DNA of 64,000 nucleotides, from contig JACGCM010002300.1 in NCBI GenBank assembly GCA_014058105.1, positions 248,001-312,000 of the forward strand, in the 5' to 3' direction. A program made the translations under genes and the position numbers. This DNA is from Kingdonia uniflora. Lineage: Eukaryota > Streptophyta > Magnoliopsida > Ranunculales > Circaeasteraceae. The notes beneath the pieces are model-generated. The model was given only the letters and a program-made list of their open reading frames with translations. It was not told the DNA's origin and ran no database searches. Below are positions 55,767-64,000 of the stretch, one piece after another (position 1 is the first letter of the stretch; every line of letters starts with the position of its first letter).

Positions 55767-58700
55767 TAATCGGTTGCTACCAAAAGATGTTTTCTTTTCT
55801 CAAGGACGTTTGGCAATTCTCCCACTAGGTCGAGAGCCCATATTTTAAAAGGCCAATATTCTTTACTTGCGTGAAGTTATAGAGCTAGAGCTGGAATTGT
55901 GTGCCCATGTCACTGACAGGCATTACATTTTTTTATATATTCTTTAGCCTGTGTCTTCATTTTAGGCCAAAAGACTCCCTGAGTGATTGCTCAATTTGCC
56001 AAAGATCGTCTTGCTACATGTGATCCACATGTTCCTTCGTGTAATTCTCGTAAAAAGTTGTTAGCTCTTCTATGTCAGACAGACATTTTAGATAAGGACC
56101 TATGACTGATCTTTTTTAAAGAACATTGTCAATAACTGTGTGCCATTTTGTGTTGTCTATTAGTCTTCTTTTTTCTTTGATATCTTCAGGGAGCTCACCG
56201 AAAAAAATGTTCTATGGTCCAATATATTTGAGAACAGGCCGTCTCCAACCGTCTTCTATTACTTAATCACCTCTAGTATTAATATCATTCAAGCTGATGA
56301 TATTAATATTGAGGGTAGATACTACTTCGATTTACAAATATCAAACTTTTGTTCCAAGAATTCCTACAAGATAAGCAAGGGAATCCTCATATCTATTTTA
56401 TCCTCGAGGTAGATATTCAATTGTGGCCTTCTAAAATATTTTTATTCTATCAGCCACTAATGTAGCATAATCAACCATTTTTCTATTCTTATGATATCAT
56501 TTTGTATAATGGTTTATAATCAACAAAGAATCTGTGTATATAGATAGTTCTGGTACTCCGAGCTCTAATATCATGTTTGTTCCATGGATTAATGCCCCGT
56601 ACTCTGTTTCATTGTTGGTTACCTCCAAATTGAGTCAGATTGATTTATCAATTCTATCATTTGGGGGCATGATGAGAACGATTCTAATTCCTGAGCCTGC
56701 TAGTCCAGCGGACCTATCGGTCAAAAGGTGTCAACCCTTTTTTGATAACCAGTTTGATTTTGCTTTGAACTAATCTTCAACAAAGTCGGTATCATCTTCT
56801 TCCCAATATGGGTCTTCGACTGGGAAATCTGCCAACAAATTAGCTATCGCCTGCTGCTTTTCTGAATATTTTTGTTCAAAATAAATATCGTATTCTCCCA
56901 AGCTAATTAACCATTGCTGTATTCATCTAGATTTTTTGTTCTTTGACAAGACCTCCCGCAGGGGTAATTCGTTATTTCATGAATTGAATGAGCTTGAAAA
57001 TATTATTTTAACTTCTATGATGTGTAAACGAGGGTCAGGAGTAGCTTTTCGATTTTGGTGTATCGTGTTTCTGTTAGAGTTAAGGGTCCTACTGATAAAA
57101 TAGATTGGCTTTTCTATTTTATCATCAAGTGGGATGAGCACCAAACTGAGTGAGTTTTCTGTAGCAGTAAGGTATATTGTAAGTTCTTCACCTTCGGTGG
57201 GGGTACTCATGATGGGAGGTTTTCCCAAATAATTCTTGAAGTTCTGAAATACTGCTTCATACTCGTTACTCCACTCGATCTCTAGATATTTTTTATTCTT
57301 ACCTCTTCGTGTCCCTTCACACAATAGGTTAAATAATCATCTACATCGATCTGATGATTTTGATACAAATTAGTTAATCGCTACAATTTTCCAGCCAATT
57401 TTTGTACGCCTTTATCTATTTTTGGCGTCGGTATTTACAACAAAGCTCTAATGCGGTCTGGGTCCATTTCGATTCCCTCTTTGCGGATTAAGTACCCCAA
57501 ATTTTTTCTTGATTGGACTCTAAACTGACATTTATCAGGGTTGAGTTTCATCCAATAAAATTGAAGGATTTTAAAAAACTGTGTGAAGGTCACCAAGGTG
57601 ATCTTTTTTCTTGAGGCTCTTACATAACATATTATCGATATAGACTTCCATTATTTTCCCGAGATGACCTTTAAACATTTGGGTCATCAATCTTTGATAA
57701 GTTGTTCCAGTATTCTTATGTCTGAAAGGCATGACCTTATAACAATATAATCTGTATTCTGTGGTAAGTATTATTTTCTCCTGATCTTTGAGTAGGAGAG
57801 GAATCTGATTATAACCTGATGCAACATCTATCATGGACAAAAGCTCTTAACCAACGGTTGAATCCAACAAATGATTAATTATAGGAAGGGGAAAACTACC
57901 TTTCAGAGTGTACTTATTTAGGTTTGTGAAATCCACATATATTTTGCTATTTTTCTTTGGAACGGCTACAATGTTTGAAATCCAGTCCGAGTAATTTGCC
58001 TTTCTGAAAAACCCAACTTCAATAAGCTTATCTATCTCCTTGCTAACTTCTTCCCGATGTCGGGGTGCTAATGTTCTCTATTTTTGTTTAACTGCTACAG
58101 CCTTGTCTTTTAAAGAGAGTTTGTGATAAGCTAAAGTGGGATTAACACCTGGCATTTCATGGAATATCTAAGCGAACATATCATATTTTCCTTAAGGAAT
58201 TTGATAAGTATGTCACGTTTTATAAAAGGAAAGCGAGTTTCGATGTATGTATCTCGATCTACACCGCTGATCTCGATGTACCCTGTGACTTCTGCGTACG
58301 ATGGATGGTTCTCTGTGGGTTTAGTTTTTTGTAATTGATATGCTTCGAACTCTTCAAAAGGTTTCATCAAGATGGTCACGATATTTATACAAGCTCGAGC
58401 AAGCTTTTGACTGCCATTGATTTCATATATCCCTCTATTCCAATCAAATCGTAACGCCAAATGATTAGTTGAGGGAATGGCATTCATAATGTGTAACCAA
58501 CATCATGCCATAATTCCCTAATATCTTGACTTTGCATTCATGACATAAAATGTTACGTCTATTATCCTCTGTCTTGCTATAATGGGAAGTACGATTTTGC
58601 CTATTTGCCCTTTTTTAGACCCATTGAAGACACTGATGTCTATATCACTAGCCTCGACCTAATTTGTTAGGCCCATCTGTTCGATTGTACTTTGAAAAAG

Positions 58701-58862
58701 TACTTCAAAACTGTTCCCAGTATCCATCATTATCGTGTGGATTACAATATTCCTCATTTTTAACATAACAACTAGTACGTCATGATGATGAAACTTGACA
58801 TGGCTAACGTCACAATCATCAAAGGAGATCCCCGTTCTCCTGTTACTGAATTCTGGAAGCAA
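55767..58862 (-). pseudogene. pol of gypsy D, right-hand part
   Basis: Continues from 41386. Read leftward from the protease (58862-58659, MMDTGNSFEVLF: active-site Asp-Thr-Gly kept). Then come the RT (58000-57571) with DVASGYNQIPLLLKDQEKII and a mutated catalytic box (YIDNML, the second Asp changed to Asn), RNase H at 57324-56977 (KPIYFISRTLNSNRNTIHQN) and the start of integrase up to 55767. The RNase H-integrase spacer contains the hairpin at 56270-56325. Many stops. Confidence 0.85.
56270..56325 (-). other. Hairpin inside pol of gypsy D
   Basis: TAGTATTAATATCAT pairs with ATGATATTAATATTG around an eight-base loop, at the position equivalent to the stems in A and C. The lower stem has decayed, while the upper part has changed on both sides and still pairs. 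Confidence 0.55.
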
Positions 58863-59129
58863 TCGAGCTTCCTTTTATACCATAGATAGATCGTGATATT
58901 GAATCATTCGACGTCTTTTAAATTTGACTAATATGTTTATTTTATGTCTCGATAAAGTGGCTGAGATGAAGATGGTAGTGGCATTTCTTTTTAGTCCCTT
59001 CTTTGATCTGGACGACTTCATTATCAATTTTATAGCTCCCATTCTTATAGCTCTCCAAATCGGCAATGTATTCGTACAATCTACCGCCTTTAAGTATGTA
59101 CTCCATGAGTCCCTGTAGAACATACTATC

Positions 59130-60458
59130 ATTTTGTATTATGATGTCTGACCTTATGGTACTTGTAGTACGGCTTACCCTCGATGGGTTGGAGGGGTTGG
59201 GCATTTATGAGGAATTTATCTTTCTAAAGTGTGGGGTAGATGTCAGCCAGTTTAGCAGTTAATCTTGAAAGGAAAGGCTTCATAAGATAACTTCCCTTTC
59301 GAGGCCGATCTCCCTTAGATTTAGTTCGCTTTCTATCCCATCCAGTATCTATAGCGCGTTTGAATTCTCCTTCTGTGTTTTGTCATTTTGTTTTTATGAT
59401 TAATTTTAGTGACTTTTATTTCTTGGACATCATTCTTTCGAGATCGATATAACTGTTCACCTTTTTGATCATATCTTCCTAAGTCATTGGTTTGTTCAAG
59501 ATGAGATGCTCATTTGTTCAATTTTCTATGAGCAAAGCATTTGTAAAGGTTGAGACTGTCCACCTTCCTTGCCAAATCCAAAATTTTCTTAATAAATACT
59601 TTGAGCTTTTTGCCCGACATTTGTTTAAGACTAATAAATAGGGGAGTAAAGATTCTCCTCTTTGTCCCTATTGTGTGAATAGTTATTGACAAAAAATTCT
59701 TACAATTGTTCAAAAGAATGAATCGATCCTTCTTCCAATGAATAGAACCATCTTAGAAACACGCCCTGGAGACTGGTAGAGAATAGTCAGCATAAAATGT
59801 GGTTCGATGTTGAATACAAACCCAAAGATTCTTTGATCTCCTAAACGTGTTCGACGGGATCAGTCCCCTTGTATTTTCAAAATTTTGGCGTATAAAAACT
59901 GAGCGGTACTTCATTGTCTTATAGATCTTGCACAATTGGGCTCTTCTATAGTTTGCTGAAGACATTCTTGCTTGTGCGTGTTTTGGCTTAAAAAAGTTCT
60001 TTAATGCGATTGTCCATGTGTTCTTGAGTAACAAACTATCAAGCTATGATTGTGTGACATTGGAGACCGTCTCTAGGGGTTGTGATCTCCACTTCACTCA
60101 CTGATCTTTTCGCGCATAGGGATTCGAGTCCTTACCCTCCCTTTGTACGTCTTCCACCTGTCTGTGGTCGGTGGTACCTTTTATCGACCACTTGTTGAAT
60201 AACAAATACCAGTATTATCTCGAGTCCATGTTGGTTTTGATCAGGTCGAACATCAGCTCCTTAGCTGATAACTTTAAGAGGTCCAATCCTGTATCGAGCT
60301 TAAATTCTTGATGTATCGGGGTGCACCTCTTTATTCTTTTGTGTCGCCATATGTTGTCCCTAAAGAATTTTCAATGCCTTTCGTACTTTTGCCAATTGGT
60401 GTTCTAGAATCGTTTGTCTTTCTATCTCGGAGTTATGTATAGCGCGTAATTCTGCCAT
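59130..60458 (-). pseudogene. gag of gypsy D
   Basis: From ATG 60458 (MAELRAIHNSEIERQTILEH, matching A's N-terminus) through broken frames to the core (59713-59510, FISLKQMSGKKLKVFIKKIL, DLARKVDSL). Heavily decayed, with frequent stops. Confidence 0.75.
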
Positions 60459-60599
60459 TTGATTTGCTCCTGTGCCGATTCTTTTTGTCTACACGATCGG
60501 AGAATTTTGACTGGGGATTGGAATTTTCCGAAGGTGATTAGTACCTATTGTATTAGAGAACTATGGCTGAGTCTATCGTTTCCCATAAACGGCGCAAAA

Positions 60600-61107
60600 T
60601 ATAAGAGCCTAAATTTGAAGCTCAAACTTAGTTTCTCATACCAAAGATGAGCAAAATATTAGGCAGTAAACAAATAATCACAAATGAAAACAAGATCTAG
60701 CATGGAAACCTTTGAATAGGTAATACCTACAACCTCTCTTGAGGATTTAAAAATAAGAATATCATTGGTTGAGTGACTACTTATTATAGCGAGTATTCTG
60801 GACAGTGTTGCTTAGGCTTTCCAGATAGCCCAAATCTCCCCTTAATCTGTTCTTCCTTGGACTTATTTATATATCTCATATCATGACCGTTTAATAACCA
60901 CTATCTACTCTTAATCACGTATGTTACAAAACAATTTTGATGAGTCTTCATAATGGTTGTGTAACGGTATGATTCTTCTTTTCTGTAACAACTTCTTTAA
61001 TGACGTCGGGTGATTATGGAGTCAAGCTATTTGTATAGAGGTCGATATCAATGCTTTAGGAGGTAGATATTTATACTTGAGTTTGCTAGTGGGAGTAAGT
61101 CCTTACA
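60600..61107 (-). repeat. 5' LTR of gypsy D
   Basis: 508 bases similar over the full length to the LTRs of A (for example the GTAACGGTATGA and ACCGTTTAATAACC regions). The outer TG has become TA. The primer site on the minus strand reads TTTTGCGCCGTT. No partner LTR is present on the left. Confidence 0.85.
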
Positions 61108-61829
61108 ATGCTCATTAAAGTAATAAGTTGTTAGTTGGAGGTTTAATTTTGACCATAACAAACGATTTGAACATCCAGTTGAACCATAAACAAACTATTT
61201 CTCTCTATTTCTCTCTCTCTCTGGATCAATTAGTTGTCTTTAGATCCACCTGGAGTTGGGGTTTGGACTATCATTGAAGTCGAGGTTTTGCATTTATGGC
61301 ATGCTTCAAACTATGCAAGCACAGGGTGCACCTTTGAAATGATTGGTTTGCACTAAATCGACAATGAAAATAGTCAATCTGCACATGAATTGAATTGTCA
61401 TTTTTACTATCATTGATAATGAGAATAGTCGAGAGGCCAACCAGTGATGATGCCCAGTGCAACAATGAATTTCTGGGTACCAATGAACCGTGCAATGATG
61501 CCCAAAAAGATAGTGAAGAGTTCAGACGATTTGAATCCTAAGATGATAATGTTGCTGAAGAGCATGGATCCCTGAAGAATAAAGAAACCCCTGATGACTC
61601 ATATTACGTTAGTCCTGTTGACAACAGTTTCCTCTTAAGTTTAAGATATGTTGACATTCAATGATTGATCTACTGTAATAATTTGGATGTACAATACAAT
61701 GGGTTTTTTCAATAAAATACTTTTGTCTAAGTTTTATTCCTTCCCGACACCCTTAGTTTTTGTTTGTAAATTTGATTTGTACTTCTTGCATTTTAGACTA
61801 CAACTTAGCTATAACTGCTGAATATTTTA

Positions 61830-62100
61830 AATTGTCGAAGTGTCCTCGGGTCGACAAATTATGCTATGTATTTAGCATAATATTTGGATACGTAGAAGCA
61901 CATATATATTCTCGAGCATCTACTAGTCGATAATTTCAGTCGATTCATACTCTAGTCGACAATTTCTTCAGACAAAATTTGAACATTCGATCAGAGAAAC
62001 ACATATATTCTCGAGCATATCACTAGCCGACAATTTGAAATTGAATTTGTCGAATCACTTTTGAAATTGTCGATGGTATCTTGAGTCGACAATATCAGTA
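61830..62100. repeat. GTCGACAATTT motif cluster, left group (element E)
   Basis: At least eight direct or inverted copies of (A)AATTGTCGA(C) in about 270 bases. Two of them are embedded in a longer duplicated block (ATATATTCTCGAGCAT at about 61905 and 61996). A second cluster lies at 62733-62925. Confidence 0.7.
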
Positions 62101-62211
62101 TATAATGATGTATATTATTGTTGTTTGGTTTACACATGGTGTTCTTTAAACAGATGCCAAAGTCAATAACTATACAAGCTAAAACAATGTAAAAAGATGG
62201 GCTTCTTCCAT

Positions 62212-62636
62212 CCTGTGATTAATAATCCCATAATTTCTATAGATCTTCTTCATGACTACAACAACCTGATAATACATAAGAAGTAATAAAGTAGACTACA
62301 AATCTTTTTCATCGTTTGGAAATCAAAAAAACTAAATCCTCACATGAATGTTTACTCCAAATCTTCCTGATCTTCTCTGCACCTCTCTTCCTCATGATGG
62401 TCATGACTTCTTCCATTCTTCATCATGTGATTAATAATCCCATAATTTTTATAGATTTTCTTCATGACTACAACAACCTGATAATACATCAGAAGTAATA
62501 AAATTGACTACAAATCCTTTTCATCGTTTGGAAATAAAAAAAAACCAAATCCTCACATGAATGTTTAATCTAAATCCTCATGATCTTCTCAGCACCTCTC
62601 TTCCTCGTGATAGTCAATCCATGAGTGGTTTTCAGG
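62212..62636. repeat. Tandem duplication, 2 x about 212 bp (element E)
   Basis: Blocks starting GTGATTAATAATCCCATAAT occur at 62215 and 62427 and continue through CATCGTTTGGAAAT and CTCACATGAATGTTTA with small differences. Confidence 0.85.
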
Positions 62637-62732
62637 ACATCTGGACCCCCTACATGCAATAACATAGATTAATACAATTCAATAATGCATGCTTGCAATA
62701 ACAAAGATTAATACAATTCAATAATGCATTCT

Positions 62733-62925
62733 TTTGTCGATGCATCCCTCGACGACAATTTAGTTGAGTTAGATAATTGTCGATGCATTGTCATGCGACA
62801 ATTTACCAATGTATGTTTTTGTTGACGTACTGATAGATATATAATAAAAATGTCGATTACATATATGCCATTCGACAAATGTGTTTTAGAAGTTGTCGAT
62901 CAGTTGCGACTCGTCAAAAAATAAA
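62733..62925. repeat. GTCGACAATTT motif cluster, right group (element E)
   Basis: Six or more copies of TTGTCGA(T/C) or its complement, including CATCCCTCGACGACAATTT and GCGACAATTTACC. Together with 61830-62100 it brackets the 212-bp duplication. Confidence 0.65.
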
Positions 62926-63654
62926 AAATTAACATCCAATTTTATTTATAAATTTTTGAAAACTCGATATATCAATAATTTCATTGATAACTACTACCAA
63001 TTTGTTAACCTACAGAAATTTGCTTTCACTGTAGAGAAGAAGGGTAATAACAACAAAAGAGCAAAAAATTACTCACCGATGTTGTACTAGTTTCTTGAAG
63101 CTAACGAATCAGAGAGCCGAAAACAAAAATCATAATCGATCTATGAAACCGACGAAACCAAGAACAAAAATGAAACACACACAAAAACCAAAACTGGTCA
63201 ATGATGGCGGCAAATTGATGGGCAGAGGGCGAGACTTCAAAGCATAGAAATAGTTCTTCGGTGAGAACATAATGTAAAGACAAAGAGCAATCGGCTTCAA
63301 TTTTATAGATTTTCTTTTGTTCACCACTGAATTGCTCTGAATTAGAGAGAGATACTCAAACTAAGATTAATGTCATTGTCTCACTATGAGCGAGAGGGAG
63401 AGAGAGATTTGAAACTAGAGTGAAATAGGGAGAAAATGTTGAAAATGTTTATTTTGAATGAAAACTGGAGAGAGAGAGAGAGAGGGGAATTATGTGAAGT
63501 GAGAGGGTTTCTATTTCCAATGACACCTCATTTCCACCTAATTAGTGTTTTTTGCTAATTGCCACATCTCTATTATATAGAGATGAGTGGTTCACTTTGA
63601 GTAAGACTTAAGTGTCTTAATTTTGAGTGTACATGAATCCGCTCCCAACTAGTC

Positions 63655-64000
63655 CTGCTACCTAGAGCTTGCGCTCAAACTCAAGATTTTAAGTTTACTT
63701 TAACAATGATTGCTTCTACAATACGTGCATAGAAAGCTTGAAGTTTTCATGTTTGAGCTCCAATAACTTCATGCTCCCTCAAAGAACAGTGGAACACGAA
63801 ACATGAAGGTCAAGCACAAAAAATACAGTACCAGTCTGCAAAAAAATTTAAAATAAAATATAAATAGGTACCATTGGGGGACATTGTGTAATGCACATCG
63901 TCTGAAATTAGAAAAGGCACCCAATAGTTATGCGCTTCATTCATTTTTTGAGTGATTCTCACATAATTTTTTTATAGAGATTTTGTTTTTGAAGGTTATA
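63655..64000. other. Host flank right of element E
   Basis: About 345 AT-rich bases with no reading frame or repeat that I can support. Before E inserted it was continuous with 35252. Confidence 0.5.

Larger units (their letters stand above)
35522..61107 (-). mobile_element. Ty3/gypsy retrotransposon D, same family as A, 3' LTR missing
   Basis: The 5' LTR is 60600-61107 and gag-pol runs leftward from 60458. It is interrupted by gypsy C at 41387-55766 and continues from 41386 to about 40610, followed by the plus-strand antisense gene (35541-40246). It matches element A from A's position about 19010 rightward, in order. At the left the match to A stops near 35522 directly beside E's (TC)n tract, with no LTR and no purine tract, so the 3' end has been deleted. 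Confidence 0.85.
61108..63400. other. Surviving interior of DNA transposon E
   Basis: Between the gypsy D LTR and the right terminal repeat. At 61430-61660 the plus strand has an acidic open stretch (NEFLGTNEPCNDAQKDSEEF) interrupted by a stop; it may be a captured exon, but I do not recognise it. The rest is AT-rich with the two repeat clusters and the 212-bp duplication. No transposase domain is seen. Confidence 0.5.
35261..63646. mobile_element. Long-TIR DNA transposon E (MULE-like), opened by two nested gypsy elements
   Basis: The left end (GGGGAATGAGTTCCCATACA) and the reverse complement of the right end (GGGAGCGGATTCATGTACAC) form diverged inverted repeats. They extend through GAACCACTCATC and AGGTGGAAAT blocks for about 200 bases and end in (TC)n/(GA)n runs. 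An 8-bp duplication AACTAGTC lies at 35253-35260 and 63647-63654. Without gypsy D and C the element is about 2.8 kb. Its interior survives only on the right (61108-63400). No transposase is recognisable. Long TIRs favour a MULE; the 8-bp duplication also fits hAT. Confidence 0.72.

Noticed and set aside
62893..63327. Short frames near the right end of E
   Set aside because: Composition is AT-driven and the 63100-63330 frames overlap a leader-like, TC-rich region; no domain is recognisable.
1..64000. tRNA, rRNA or small nuclear RNA genes
   Set aside because: I scanned by eye for tRNA A/B boxes and conserved rRNA blocks and found none that I could support.

Overview
The window is nuclear DNA of a flowering plant, most likely a dicot: AT-rich, with spliced plant genes, plant-type transposon families and plant-specific domains. 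Only two host genes are visible, both on the minus strand. One is a cytosolic-type tyrosyl-tRNA synthetase (1217-5083), intact through eight exons with the last exon off the left edge. The other is a 57-residue single-pass membrane protein (34381-34740). Nearly everything else is transposable-element DNA, and most element boundaries can be fixed to the base from terminal repeats and target-site duplications (TSDs).

Layout. 82-1122: a Mutator-like element in the last synthetase intron. 5155-9022 and 9026-12193: two related PIF/Harbinger elements in inverted orientation that share one TTA, about 70 bases upstream of the synthetase start codon. Both carry a plant mobile domain (PMD, MAIN-like) gene; one fuses it in frame to the tail of the Harbinger transposase. 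12197-12411: a short host remnant. 12412-30179: minus-strand Ty3/gypsy element A, with a CACTA transposon (12429-16445) inside its 3' LTR. The CACTA carries exons that look captured from metaxin and from glyoxylate/succinic semialdehyde reductase 2. 30185-35252: host intergenic DNA with two MITEs and the small membrane-protein gene.

35261-63646: a long-TIR DNA transposon E, opened by gypsy element D (35522-61107, minus strand, same family as A, 3' LTR lost). D is in turn opened by gypsy element C (41387-55766, plus strand). C, D and E form a three-level nest.

All three gypsy elements have gag, protease, RT and integrase; C clearly shows a second RNase H, the mark of the Tat lineage. Each also carries a multi-exon gene antisense to gag-pol, between pol and the 3' LTR. 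In A and C its 5' part is duplicated behind separate TATA boxes, and both copies begin with MVxTRS. C has a 162-bp tandem array between pol and this antisense gene. All protein genes in the elements carry stops, frameshifts or active-site changes, so these copies look inactive, although complete relatives may exist elsewhere.

The most unusual system is the PMD-carrying Harbinger pair: two complementary deletion derivatives that suggest a parent element holding a PMD gene together with its transposase and Myb-like ORF1. The antisense gene module of the gypsy elements comes second.
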